The notes: generated by a model not told the origin, from the sequence alone. Counted from the stretch's first letter, positions 1-12,560 are shown. The stretch is 64,000 nt of DNA from Cyclina sinensis (GCA_012932295.1 JAAONU010000017.1:1-64000); one strand, 5' to 3'. Numbers and translations: made by a program.

Positions 1-816
1 AATCATTAGTATAAAAGATTGACAATTGTTTTAATCGAACTTTACAAAAACAAGATGATGGTTCTTAATGGACAACGAAGATAGCGTTTGCTCATTAATA
101 TTCATAGCGTAAAGGTCAATTTGAGGCGACCCGACACGCAATGTAGTCAGATCTTCGTAGCGTAGAGTAACGAAGCGAAAACGATGATCTGATTTTAATG
201 AGATTGGCGTCTAACATAGTGTACAATTTTCAAATATCGTCGAGTGCGTATATAATTTGTAGAGCATAAGTAATTGTAGATAAATCACATTGTTGGCTCA
301 ATAATATGTAACAAATAGTCCCTTTATTGTTTAAAATCAGATCTATCAAATATTGAAATATAATATGGCGAATTTTGCACAGTTGTAGCATTTTCTCATC
401 ATGCATAGAATTCATGTACGAATGAAATATTGACCTTTGATGCGGTTATGTTTATTAAGTTAATCAAAGATTGAAAAACGATATATATAATATATTTATA
501 ATAGTTATTAATTTTTGGAGAATAAAAAATAAATGTATAATTCCATATTGTTTCACTCAATAGTTTATCTTGTACAGGGCAAATTAAGAAAAAGATATGC
601 ATAGGATTTAAGCTAGTCAGCTTTAAATAAACATATAATTTATGACATTTCTAAACGTATAAGACTGTTGGTTTATACTTTTGATAATGATGGAAAAAGG
701 TTTTTTGTTAATCATTATCACATGGAAATCAAATGGAAAAAGGAGCATATTAGAAATTAAACTTTAAAAGAGTTATCATGTAGGTATAACAGGAATAAAT
801 TATTAACTTTTAACAG
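1..816. other. Upstream region with hairpin-rich stretch
   Basis: AT-rich DNA with no supported gene. At about 152-193 the text GTCAGATC...GATCTGA encloses a CTTCGTAGCG/CGAAGCG pair, giving an imperfect hairpin that looks like another dispersed foldback repeat. An ATG-led hydrophobic peptide near 690 was considered as a signal-peptide exon for the gene that follows, but no credible splice donor follows it. Confidence 0.3.
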
Positions 817-963
817 AGGAACTAAAACTATTAGTAATTTGCAACCACAAAGCCACATAAGATCCTACGCAATGACAACGTGTACGGTCGCAAACTCGTC
901 GGCAATATCATGTGATTACGGATGTTGTGGAACTGGCGACAAAAGGACATGCTGTGAGTTCAC
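817..963 (+). CDS. CYYR1-like gene, Cys-rich ectodomain exon
   Basis: Acceptor TTTTAACAG ends at 816 and donor GTAAGT begins at 964. The exon encodes the Cys-rich ectodomain, including the segment CDYGCCGTGDKRTCCEF. It ends after two bases of a Thr codon that the next exon completes. The start at 817 is inferred; the only in-frame ATG is at 872, and coding could begin there if no upstream exon exists. Confidence 0.6.
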
Positions 964-2688
964 GTAAGTATCGAGTTGTTTGATAATTGTTTGACGCAAT
1001 TTCCGGTTCAAAGGTAATAAGAAAGGCGGCCTTAGACAGCATCCGCAAGTAGACTAGAATTAAATAGAACTTACTATGCTGTTTCTTTACTTATTTGTTA
1101 GAACCTGGTACAGGTAATAAACAATTCCAACAAAATTTTCAGAGCCGATTCATTACTTGTGGAGGAAGTGCATGCTCTATACCAAACATAAGACAATTTA
1201 AATTTCCCCCGTGCCATGTTACTGCAATGCAGTAAAGACGTTTTGAATGGAAAGACATATTTTGACTTTTTGCTGAATTCATGGCATCACATTGGTAAAT
1301 CTGGTTGATGACATGTTTGGGTACGTGTTGACAGGAACTGGCAATCAAGAACATTAAACTTGTCATCATGCTGTCAGGAAAAAGCTGGTTCCCTTGTTAT
1401 CGTTTGTTTTCTTTTCCAGTCTGTCTGAGAGCGTCATCATAGTGATCTGTGTAGTCGGGGCGCTTGTTGTTGTTGCAATAGTTATCGCCCTTATCATATG
1501 CTTAACGAGCAAACAGAAAAATAGAGTGACGCGAATACGACTCCGACAACGCCATAACAGGATTGACAACGGTATCACATTTAACACAGAATTCAAACTG
1601 ATGTCTTTAAAATATTTACTCAGGCTAAAAGTCTTTTACTCCATACTTTTAAATATTCTATTAAAAGAATGACTAAGAAATTTATCATAAGTGTCTGGAT
1701 TGATTTCGTTATCAAAAACTTGTTCTACATTTACTTTCTCTGTGTTAGAAAATATCCATATGTCAGCCAATGAAAAATGAAAATGTTTCATTTGAAAGTA
1801 TGCATTTATTGTTAGATTTTATGATTTGCAGAATTACGCACAAGACCCATCGAAGTTCCCAAACCACCGCCATATTCAGAAACCCCTCCTCAGTATGACT
1901 TTTTACCCGGTCCTGAAGAATCTAGGTCAACTGAACCGATCTTACCGCGATACAGAACAACAAATGCTCCACCTAGTAGAGAACCGCGATCAAGCAGACG
2001 ACAAAATCCGCCACTTGAACACAGGAATGCTATTGGAGGTCAACAAAATGATGCGCCACCTACATATATAAGTGTTATTAATATGGAACAAAGTGGTAAT
2101 TTAGATGATAGGTGCGATACCCCTGAGCCTGGAACTTCCGGTTTAGGCAGACTAAGTGGTAACGGTAATGATGTAATGGATGGTACACGTCACGGTTCAC
2201 CGCATCCAAGTTTAGCAAGCGGAAGAATATCATCCATCATGTTTAACGGGCTTGGAAGAAACGGCACACTTCATAAAACAACGAGTGAAAGAAGTCGTCG
2301 ACAGTTTAGAATAGGGGGCAATAACTCGGTAACTCCAGTTTCTGTCAGGGAGATAACTGTTCATAGTCACGTGATAAATGGTCAAAACACCGGGAATGAA
2401 AGGACAGAAAAAGAAGACCAAATGAGAAGAAATAATGCTTTTACTTCGAAAATTCCGCGGCCTTCAAAACGTAAAACTTCCGAAAGCGAATCACGAAGCG
2501 AAATAAAAAGTAGTTCCGTCGCTAGTACTACCGAACTACTTCCTGGCGCATTAGAGAGTACTAGTCCGTTAGAACAGTCTCCGCCCCCAACGAATCCTGC
2601 AGCGGCGGTAAGAAGTGCCCAGAGACATGCTGTCCTTCAGAGGTTGCAACAAAGAATAAAGGTTTCCTCACCGACCCCTGTGCAGTGA
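817..2688 (+). CDS. CYYR1/Shisa-like single-pass membrane protein with PPxY tail (3 exons, 5' end incomplete)
   Basis: Assembled as join(817..963, 1420..1571, 1832..2688); introns are phase 2 and phase 1 with GT-AG ends, and the frame closes at TGA 2686-2688. Counting from the in-frame ATG at 872 gives 366 residues. Residues 1-31 hold a Cys-rich stretch (C4, C14, then CC pairs at 18-19 and 27-28), residues 36-59 form one strongly hydrophobic helix, and 62-81 is a basic stop-transfer segment. The long, low-complexity Ser/Pro-rich tail has PPPY (93-96), PPQY (100-103) and PPTY (157-160). Known of the family: CYYR1, Shisa and WBP1/VOPP1-type proteins share a paired-Cys ectodomain, one TM and PPxY motifs that bind WW-domain proteins such as NEDD4-type ligases. 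Inference: a transmembrane adaptor in the endomembrane or plasma membrane. No signal peptide follows ATG 872, and the frame stays open upstream to an acceptor at 815-816, so a signal-peptide exon probably lies further 5' and was not found. The tail is longer than in vertebrate CYYR1. Confidence 0.7.
1420..1571 (+). CDS. CYYR1-like gene, transmembrane exon
   Basis: Acceptor CTTTTCCAG ends at 1419 and donor GGTATC gives GT at 1572-1573. The exon encodes LSES, then a run of about 24 hydrophobic residues rich in Val and Ile, then the basic segment TSKQKNRVTRIRLRQRHNR. It enters in phase 2 and leaves in phase 1, and both phases match the neighbouring exons. Reading on past the donor reaches a stop in intron sequence. 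Confidence 0.7.
1832..2688 (+). CDS. CYYR1-like gene, cytoplasmic tail exon with PPxY motifs
   Basis: Acceptor ATTTGCAG ends at 1831. The exon completes a split Glu codon and reads LRTRPIEVPKPPPYSETPPQ, then a Pro/Ser/Arg-rich tail to TGA at 2686-2688. The frame is open from the acceptor to the stop. The apparent Met at 2083 is internal. The tail has no globular domain that I recognise. Confidence 0.7.
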
Positions 2689-4431
2689 ATACGTTATATA
2701 TGTATTAATTGTATGAAGAATTATAATCTGTACTCTATGTGCTATCAATGAGGGTCAGTTGATAAAACAATAACCATTTAAAATATCAGGAACACTCAAT
2801 TTGAGCGTTTCACAACTGTGAAACGACTGTATAAATGTTTAAAAAAAAGGTTGTCTCCCTTTGGTGCAAAAAGACTCCAAGGTTATTTATGTAATAAGTG
2901 TTCAAAGTTAGAAAACGATATTTGTGTCGTCTCTTTTATCGCTCACATGGTCACTGCAAGTCAAACTCTTAACATCATAAAGCGAGTTTAGCCTTGTAAA
3001 CGTTTTCTGACATGTTTTAACTTAAAGGGATTTTCATTTTTTAGACCACTGTGAGGAAAGTTCGTATTTCTTGTCAGAATGTTATAAGAAGGTCAACAGA
3101 ATGATATAGAACGCCTCAACTGTCTTAAAGATGTATTTAACAGAACATACCGTTTACGTGACACATTATGAAGACACTGAACATCATTATGGGTTGATTT
3201 TTAACATCAGACAGTTGAGGCTTTCCATAGGAATATTCATTGCGCGAAGTTGTCCCCGCAGTACAACATACAACATTCGTTACATGCCTTTGTTAATACC
3301 AGATATTGGCAGGCAATGTGTTCGTTTTAATGTGAAACCACCCATTCAGTCTTTCAGGGCTCATAAAATGGAAATCCACATAATGACGACTCGAAACATT
3401 TCTCAATTTTCTTGGTTAAAGCATTTTTTTAACATTCTTTATTTATCTGTTACTTTTTTGCTTAAATGTTTGTTTGACACTTTCTGATAATGGGTAGAAT
3501 ACATTAAAAATAGAATACATGAGAAGAAGTTGTATCAAATACCCTAATCTGAATATTGTGAAAATTGGCTCAGAATTGTTGGGGTAAGTTTACATAAAAT
3601 CTGTTTTATGCGAAACATGACGCCCACTTTTCTTACTTTTTTTCAAATACAGATGCAGAACTTCAAGAACATGCAAGTTAAAACTCTTTGAAAAAGGTCT
3701 TGCTATGTATAACAGCCCTCTGAACTGTATGAATTTTATTTAGAACAATTAAGGAATTTTTGGTGGTTTCACACCTTCATCAGACTTCGATGGATGTCTT
3801 TCTTGGCTTCTAAAATGACCTTTGAAATGTGAGTTAGTAAACACATATTAGCAAGAATTGTAGAAATGATGTAAAAGCACGTAGGCGGGATTTCAAACTC
3901 TTGACGGAATTGGCACGAAAGTGTTAAAAAATTAACTAACGAAAGTCTAATTTACAATCATAACACTTTCAATATTTCAAAATGTTATAGTAAAGGACAA
4001 TGGTCTCGGCCCGTGGATATGACCGATTGTTTTCTATACTCTTGCAGCTCTAGTGAAAACGCAGATAGTTTAGATCCAGTTTCACATGCAAATATGAATA
4101 AACTCTTTTTTTGTAATTTATATCTTATATCCAGATATGTATGTTATTCAGTATACAATTTCGAAGAAAGATTATGTGATTTAAATCTTTAGTACGACAG
4201 AAGTAAATAAAGGGTCATTCTGACATTTTTCTTTTAACGTGGAAAAAATCGCATCAAGTTGATCAAAGCAAGCTATCATTTATAAAAGGGGAAGTAACTA
4301 GGTAACCATAATTCAAATCACAATATAAATGACAAATCAATATATTTATCTCCCTTTACAACTGTAGTGGAGAAAAAAACAAACAGATTTAAAACATTCT
4401 GATATTTAGAACAAAACCTAACTATAACGTA
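2689..4431. other. 3' flank of the CYYR1-like gene, no gene seen
   Basis: AT-rich sequence that presumably includes the 3' UTR of the upstream gene. An AATAAA lies at 4206-4211 and an ATTAAA near 3503, but neither can be assigned as the cleavage signal by reading. The 118-codon open frame at 3131-3487 resembles no family I know and has no splice or codon support. Confidence 0.3.
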
Positions 4432-5196
4432 CGGTGGCACAGAGATGACATGCACAACTTTTTTTTTTAATTGCACTTCTTTTTTTTTATCTCGTTCCCA
4501 CGAGATACTAACTGGAGGGAACGACTTAGTATCTCGTTCCCACGAGTTACTAAGTCGTGGGAACGAGATAAAAAAAAGAAGTGTAAATCTGAAAAAAAGA
4601 ATCGCATTTGAAAAAAAAGAGTTGCGCAGTAAAAAAAAGAATCGTGTTGTTAAAAAAAGAACAGCGAATGTAAGCTATGTCGAGGGAACGACTTACTAAC
4701 TCGTGGGAACGAGTTAGCTATGTCGTGGGAACGACTTACTTACTCGTGGGAACGAGTTAGCTATGTCGTGGGAACGAGAAAGAAATATATTGTGCAACAC
4801 TTTTTTTTCCAAAGCAATACATTTTTTTAAATTGCACTTTTTTTTTTATCTCGTACCCACGAGATACTAACTCGAGGGAACGACTTAGTATCTCGTGGGA
4901 ACGAGATATAAAGTCGTTCCCACGACATAGCTAACTCGTTCCCACGAGTTAGTAAGTCGTTCCCTCGACATAGCTTACATTTGCTGTTCTTTTTTTTACA
5001 ACACGATTCTTTTTTTACTGCGAAACTCTTTTTTTCAAATGCGATTCTTTTTTCAGATTTGCACTTCTCTCTTTTTTTTATCTCGTTCCCACGACATAGT
5101 AACTCGTGGGAACGAGTTAGTATCTCGTGGGAACGAGATAAAAAAAGGAGAAGTGCAGTTAAAAAAAAAGTTGTGCATGTCACCTCTGTGCCACCG
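4432..5196. mobile_element. Foldback/MITE-type DNA element with TA target duplication
   Basis: The ends are inverted repeats: the left end opens CGGTGGCACAGAG and the right end closes CTCTGTGCCACCG, each flanked by TA (4430-4431 and 5197-5198). The complementarity continues inward through GTGACATGCACAAC, poly-T/poly-A runs and a GCACTTC motif. The interior is full of the 14-base palindrome CTCGTGGGAACGAG and variants. The block near 4560-4690 is repeated in inverted orientation near 4965-5080, so most of the 765-bp element can fold on itself. No transposase is present, so it is non-autonomous. A TA duplication is typical of the Tc1/mariner group, but the superfamily is not assigned. Confidence 0.75.
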
Positions 5197-5198
5197 TA

Positions 5199-6365
5199 AT
5201 AACGGGTTAATTCCTTGAAATTAATATATAAGAATAGAGAAAAAGGCAGAAGTAGCTTGATGAGTGAGTTTTTCATAAAAAAAAGGGCAGCACCTAGACG
5301 GAGAGAGGATGCTGGAAATACAAGTGATGAGGAAAAAACACCAGTAAAACTAAGAGATAAACGAAAAAAAGATTGCAATAATTGAATTATAGTATAATTC
5401 TATCAAGGTACCAAGTCTTAAAAATGTCTCCATTGTTTTCAAAGTTCTGAATGTTCATTGTTTTAATTGCACTGATTTTTTCAATTTCATATAAATATAG
5501 GATATTCTTTTAGGCCTTCTCAATTTTGTGATCCCGTTTTTATTTTACTTGAATAAACATATGATTTGCAGATTAAAAGAATTTGTTTAGTACATATAGA
5601 AAAGTAAAATATCAAAATTTGTACAATCTGTATATATAGTTTACTTTCTTTGTATCCAGAGTTTAACATTTTGTCCCAAAAGTAGTAATCACAGAACACT
5701 CATGAAGTAAGTGTGTTATTGTTTCAGGAGCGCTTTTGCAAAAAGGAGCATGTATTATTATTGGTAAACCCCATTTTAGCCCTAAGGTTATTAGTTCCTA
5801 ATATTCTATGATTATTTCTAAACTGAAGCCACTTTAGTTTTGTATGTTTTATTTATATAAATGGTAACTTACAAAATAAAAATAAAATTATTAAGGTTCA
5901 AGATGTTTGTTTGTATTTCTTTCCAAAAGGGATTGCTCACCGTGGAGATCTTCCTTTTGTACAAAGTTTGCTCTATACTTTCCTACAGAATGAAAGGCTT
6001 GACATAACGTACTAACCAGAACGTGTTACTGAGAAATATCTTTCAGATTACCTTCTAAACCATGAACATTTAAGAGTTATTATAAACTTCTCAACCTCCA
6101 CAACTCTTAATCCTCCATTGTTAAAATCTTGAACTACTGAGGCTCGTTAAACTTATCTGGGACTTTATTCCATAAAAAGCTAAAAAAAAACATGTCTTGA
6201 TTTTTTTAATGACATCTTTTGGAGGGGTTGGAAAGCTAATAAAAATGTGGTTCAGTTTTGGCAAAGCTAGTGTTTTAATGACTATATTTTTACCAGTTGG
6301 AGTCAAAATTCTATTGGACCGTACAGGCAGTAAAAAATCTAATTCCTCAATCTTTGCTCGTATGG
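5199..6365. other. AT-rich intergenic DNA
   Basis: No gene, RNA or element is recognised. Open frames here are short and on both strands, with no domain or splice support. Confidence 0.3.
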
Positions 6366-6369
6366 ACTT

Positions 6370-7800
6370 AAAGGCTATGATCAGACTGCTGTGTGGACGT
6401 ATAGGCTATGATCATATTGCTGTTTAAACGTATAGGCTATGATCATATTGCTGTGTGGACGTATAGGCTATGATCATATTGCTGTTTGTACGTATAGGCT
6501 ATGATCATATTGCTGTGTGGACGTATAGGCTATGATCATATTGCTGTGTGGACGTATAGGCTATGATCATATTGCTGTGTGGACGTATAGGCTATGATCA
6601 TATTGCTGTGTGGACGTATAGGCTATGATCATATTGCTGTGTGGACGTATAGGCTATGATCATATTGCTGTGTCGACGTATAGACTATGATCATTTTGCT
6701 GTGTGGACGTATAAGTAATGATCATACTGCTGTGACGACGTATTGACTATGATCATATTGCTGTGTGGACGTATAAGTAATGATCATACTGCTGTGTCGA
6801 CGTTTAGGCTATGATCATTTACTGTGTGGACGTATAAGTAATGATCATACTGCTGTGTGGACGTATAGACTATGATCATATTGCTGTGTGGACGTAAAGG
6901 CTATGATCATATTGCTGTGTGGACGTATAAGTAATTATCATACTGCTGTGTCGACGTATAAATGATGATCATACTGCGTGTGTGGACGTATAACAAATGA
7001 TCATACTGCTGTGTCGACGTATAAGTAATGATCATACTGCTGTGTGGACGTATAAGTAATGATCATACTGCTGTGTCGACGTATAAGTAATGATCATACT
7101 GCTGTCTCGACGGATAAGTAATGATCACACTGCTGTGTCGACGTATAAGTAATGATCATACTGCTGTGTCGACGTATAAGTAATGATCATACTGCTGTCT
7201 CGACGGATAAGTAATGATCATACTGCTGTGTCGACGTATAAGTAATGATCATACTGCTGTGTCGACGTAAAGTAATTATCATACTGCTGTGTCGACGTAA
7301 AAGTACTGATCATACTGCTGTGTGGACGTATAAGTGATGATCATACTGCTGTGTCGACGTATAAGTAATGATCATACTGCTGTGTCGACGTATAAGTAAT
7401 GATCATACTGCTGTGTGGACGTATAAGTTATGATCATACTGCTGTGTGGACGTATAAGTTATGATCATACTGCTGTGTGGACGTATAAGTAATGATCATA
7501 CCACTGTGTGGACGTATAAGTAATGATCATACTTCTGTGTCGACGTATAGGCTATGATCATATTGCTGTGTGGACGTATCGGCTATGATCATATTGCTGT
7601 GTGGACGTATAGGCTATGATCATATTGCTGTGTGGACGTATAGGCTATGATCATATTGCTGTGTGGACGTATAAGTAATGATCATACTGCTGTGTCGACG
7701 TATAGGCTATGATCATATTGCTGTGTGGACGTATAGACTTTGATCATATTGCTGTCTGGACATATAGGCTATGATAAGAATGCTGTGTGGAAATGTATGG
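6370..7800. repeat. 31-bp satellite array, about 45 copies, two subfamilies
   Basis: The unit is about 31 bp and centres on the palindrome TGATCA followed by ATTGCTGTGTGGACGTATA. Two subfamilies are visible. Units with GGCTATGATCATATT and GTGTGGAC sit at both edges (about 6370-6700 and 7540-7770). Units with AAGTAATGATCATACT and often GTGTCGAC (a SalI palindrome) fill the middle. Degenerate, spaced relics run on to about 7945. The array does not encode a continuous frame. Confidence 0.9.
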
Positions 7801-7945
7801 ATATGCAGACTATAATCAGACGGTATGGATGTTCAACACGTGATCAGACTGTATGGTTATACAAGACATGATCAGACTGTTTGGATGTTTAGGCCATGAA
7901 TAGAATGTATGGATGTGCAGGCCATGATCAGACTGTATGGATGTG

Positions 7946-9153
7946 GTCAGTACAAACATGGATAAGGTGAGAGCAAATATGGATGAGGTCTCGTTCGTCG
8001 CACCTTAAACACCAAACTAAGAAATTCGCTAAATTTTCGCCAAGGTTTGGTTTCTTGGATTCATCTTCTAGCGTTTCTGTTATATTCCCTTAAACTCGAC
8101 AAGTTAAAAGTATAATGAATTATGAAAAAGAGCCTTTCAGAATTTAGACAACAGTGACCTGTATAAGTTTATATGTAGTTCGGCGTTGATCAGTCATATT
8201 ATTTTTCAAAGGTTTTTTTAAAAAGAAAATCGCTGAACAGCTTTGAAAGAAAATGAATGAAAGCAAAACTGAGCAATGCACGACAGCTGATGACTTTCCA
8301 AAAATAAGCTTTAAAGTGGAAACTAGCGGATATAAATGGTTTGCTGTTTTTGGCACTTATTTTTTTGACATAAAATATACCTTCACCTTTTTTTCGCAGA
8401 TGATTTTTTTCTTTTCTTATTTAGCGGCTTAATCAGTGGTTGAACCAAAGTGGTAAAATACATGCACTTCTGCCAAGTATTATTTTTTTTCTTTTCATTT
8501 GGTCAACTGACCTTATTAAGATAATTTACATACTTAAGTTATTGTGTGGGGATTGGTTATAAAACTAGGTCATTTTTATTGAGGCATATATGCCCTTTTA
8601 CATTCATACATCGAAGAAAATAAATTAACTTCAGTATAAGGTTTACTCGTGCTTTTCGCCTAGTCGTGCACCTGTCTAGTATTTGCAATATAGCAGAATG
8701 TGTGACATTGAGAAATATACGAGGAAGACTTAAAAGAGGGCTTTTGTCAGATTTCTAACAAAATTACTGGTCAGTCGTCAACGTTGTCACGGAGAGTTGC
8801 CATGTTGCCTTTGAATCAAATCGGCATTAAAATGTTTTTTTTTATACAATCTTTCAATAGGTATTCTTCTTCAGTGGCTCTTTTCAATGAATGATAGCTT
8901 TAACTATATTATCAGTAAAATACAATAAAAAAGCCTAAACATATTGCATTTTTTCCCTTTGAGAATAGAAACCAGTTCTACAAAAGAAAAAACCCATCAA
9001 AAATGTCAATGAATAATATCATAATTATTATACATGTAGTTTGGATTTTTAAAAATCTCTTGACAATCCTATTTTGTCTAAAAACAAAACCAAAAAAGCT
9101 GAGTAATAACAAAGGGAAGAAAGACTGCTGAGTTCCCCTGGCGGTTACCCTTA
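7946..9153. other. AT-rich intergenic DNA
   Basis: No gene recognised. Poly-T tracts and short open frames only. Confidence 0.3.
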
Positions 9154-10246
9154 GGCCATACCAAATTGTTTTTTCGTTTAGCGTCCACCCTACGTTCAAA
9201 AACCTATCTAGCTATCCTGAAAACACAAACGAAGCCCCAAAAAATAAACAAGTCATACTGACTAGTATCTACACCAGGATATAATTATCAAGTTTCATAT
9301 TCCACTTTGTAGAGACGTTTAATGCATTTCTTAAAAAAATTTCAATCAAACCACCTATAAATTCAACTGAAAATATATTTCTGCATAGGTAATTTTACAA
9401 TTGAGTCTATATTTGGAGTCAACTTGTCAATATCAACTCAATTTCAACAATCTATAAAACTGAACTGATGCACATCATGTTATTAGACAGGTCCTTCCAT
9501 ACTATGGCACTAAAATCCAAATGAGGTATCACTGTAAAAAATTACAAAAGTAAACACTTCTTCAACATTTAATACTGAACACCAAAATATCATTTTTACT
9601 GGTATTTGTTTTTCTCTATCTGTTTTGTCTGAGTGTCTGTTGGCTTCAATGCAAAGATAACACAATTTTTTGAAATACTTCAAAATGAATTTGGTGCCCT
9701 TATGATAGAAGAATTCTCAGCAAAAATGTTACAAAAGGAATATCTGCTTAGTGAACTACTAACAAAACGTCATAAATAATGTCTTTCGACTCTACCTATT
9801 TAAATTACATTAAACTTCATCAACAAATTCTTGCTGCAGCCGCGTATACACTACACTTGAGAAATTCGACTGATAGCAAAAACAAATAACAAATACTTCA
9901 ACGCATGAAATTTACATAAAACAATCATTTACTTGCTATTACCTTGAAAAACAATCAAAGATATTAAAATCTTATTATAACTGACCAGAAACTAAACTCT
10001 TCTGACGTCGCTACACCTTTAAGCACGCATGGAACTTCTTTACCATCTCAATAAATACAAAATGGGGTAATGATGTAAGGGAGGTAACAACACTAGTCAC
10101 GTATAAATTCTCAAACATACCGGAGAACATTTAATACTTTGTACAGTAAGGTCGTAAGAGAAAACAATGTTGTTTTTTTTTCCTACCACAGAAGCTCAAA
10201 CCTATCCGTCCGCGGACGCTAAACGAAAGAACGATTTGGTATGGCC
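9154..10246. mobile_element. Non-autonomous PIF/Harbinger-like element with TTA target duplication
   Basis: Both ends carry a roughly 36-bp terminal inverted repeat. The left end (9154-9190) opens GGCCATACCAAATTGTT and continues TTTCGTTTAGCGTCC. The right end (10210-10246) is its reverse complement with about three mismatches, closing GGTATGGCC. TTA lies directly outside each end (9151-9153 and 10247-10249). A 3-bp TWA duplication with GG-starting ends is characteristic of PIF/Harbinger elements. The 1.09-kb interior has no long open frame, so it would depend on a transposase encoded elsewhere. Confidence 0.75.
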
Positions 10247-10249
10247 TTA

Positions 10250-12560
10250 TCTTGTTACGAGTTTTTATAGTTTTTAAACATAAACTTATTTTTAATAGAA
10301 ATTTCGCCACGTCAGATTTTCTTTTTACTTAAATGACTACTGTTTCAAGTTATTTCCGTTTTAACCCGAATTCGAACATAGACCTTACTGTCACACAGTT
10401 TCAGACGCACTGTCTCGGTCTTAATATTCGGAAACTCTTTGTTATGATCGTTCCAGACAACTGTGACGCTTCCTTTGTGTGTTTTTCTATGAGAAACTAG
10501 GTGCCCTCTAGTCCTCCTTGCAATCTGATATGCCAACGTGTTGAAAATACGGCTAGAAAATGCCATACATTTTCCTAACGGTGAAATATTAAACGTCTTT
10601 GATTTAATTATCGTTTGCAAGTTTATTAAGGTTTAACACCACAGTTATGAAGTTGATTATCGTTTCATTATAGCGGTACGTAACGGGTGTAAATCCGCAA
10701 CCCTTTAATTAGATTGTGCAGAATTTATAAACTGTTTAGCCCTCACTTAGGGGAATGAAACTAATACTCATATTGGCAAACAATGTCTTGTTTTGTCCTA
10801 ATGGTGTTATGAGAGCGTCTACAAAACGTCCCTTAATCCGATTATTTTCCTCCTCTGGTGTGAACGCCGCAAAACAAATGAACTAATGAGTTTTCCTCGC
10901 GACGCTCTTGGACAGTTTGATGGATTGAGTTCTACCTTAGGAAGAAAAGACCTCCATAATTTTGACAATTTAGGGTATAATGTGCAAATATTGATCATTG
11001 TTTTGTTTTCTAGCACCGGTTAATTTATTTGGAAGTTTGTCGACACTTTTTGTAAGTGATAATTGGTATAATGTTTCCCCGTGGAGGTATCTCCCCATTG
11101 TTTCTCTACTGTCGAAACATACAAGATTTTTATTTTCGCTGTATCATCAAAACAGATCCCAGGTGGCGTTCATGTAACTGAGACATTCCGAATGGTTTTG
11201 GTTCCGTGGTAGTCAGGAATAAAGTGTAGAAAAGTTATAAAAAATGTAAAGGAGGTGTTTTGGTATTAAATGTTAGGAACAAGTGCGTCAATAACCTTAA
11301 CCGTGAGAAGAAAAATACTGTCATATATATTAGCAAGAATTTTAGCACTGTCATGGTGAGAGTTGTTTTTTTATCACAAGAAGTAGTCGGTTTGACACTA
11401 AATGGAAAATTTCAAATCGCCTTGTATCTTGTTGCTGTTTAAGTTATCAAGGGAGCGCATGGTTAAAAAATTCCATCTGATTCTGTCAAATGCTTTCGCA
11501 AGATGAAATGTAGCAGTGCGTTTGCTTAGCATATTTTTTCGGTTAATTTTGTTCTCTTACAGAAACATAAACTGTACGTAAGTTTAAATGAAGGTGTACC
11601 TAAAATAAAGTAAACAGAAGCTTTTACATTTTTCTTTCCTACAGCAATGTAAAAGACTCAAGTAGCAGCAACACCACCAGCAGCAGAACCAGCAGCAAAA
11701 CCAGCAGCAACACAAGAACAAAACTACCAACGAAATCAAGATAACAATAACAATAACAACAAATAATATTTTTTTTTCGAGTGTGTTTAGTCGTTGCTAG
11801 GTTACATTGGATGATTAGTTATATTCAATTATATTTATTTGTAAAAATGAAAGAAAGGAAACCATTACTTTATTTGTTCCTTATATTGTCTTCCTAATGA
11901 AATTGCCAAGAGAAAGAATTTATTCCGTATGTTGTACACAGAATGTACAGGCTTCAACTTGGACGTCTTTCTGTAATTTGAGCAGTGGTTGGAACTTAGT
12001 TCAGGAACCTTAGATAACTAAGACAGACAAAAGGGTCAGGTCTTCTCCTTAAAAACCGCGAATGACGTCGGTAATTTCACAACTTACTAAAACTGAATAA
12101 AGGTGAATAAGTTTAACGACTTTTTCTGAACATAGATACGTTAAACGTAGCCGTGTACAGATCATTTGACCATCTAAATACCTCACGTGGATGATAACGC
12201 CATTATATAAGAGCATTTCTAATGGTCCTTGTCGTGAAGAAATTTTTTTCATTGAAATTCCCTTCTGCATGCGTGACTCGGAGATATCTAATTGCGATAT
12301 AAAATCATTAGTGAGCATTTCTTGTATCTTTTTATTTCTTTTTCAATTGTAACGATTGCAAATGGCGACCGGAGAGTTTACAATCAGTTTGTCTCGTGCA
12401 CCGGAAGTGTACATATTGTGCTATATTCGTTTGAGCCGGAAACAGCAGAAAAATTGTTCCGTGCTAAATTAAATGTCACGGAACAAATGCGCCATGATCG
12501 CAATATATGACAAGCAAAATTTTCTTTTTAGGCAGCCAATTATTCCACCAACTTTGATAA
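10250..12560. other. Intergenic DNA with short CAG/CAA-type microsatellite
   Basis: No gene recognised. A short AGCAGC/AACAAC-rich microsatellite spans about 11657-11765. Reverse-strand open frames at 10345-10620 and 10819-11016 carry no recognisable domain. Confidence 0.3.

Noticed and set aside
687..765. A signal-peptide exon (MEKGFLLIIIT) for the CYYR1-like gene
   Set aside because: The frame ends in a stop before any credible splice donor of the right phase.
3131..3487. A 118-codon + strand frame after the CYYR1-like gene
   Set aside because: No recognisable domain, splice context or composition change; probably chance.
4827..5378. A 183-codon minus-strand open frame
   Set aside because: It crosses the right end of the foldback element and consists mainly of its palindromes and A/T runs.
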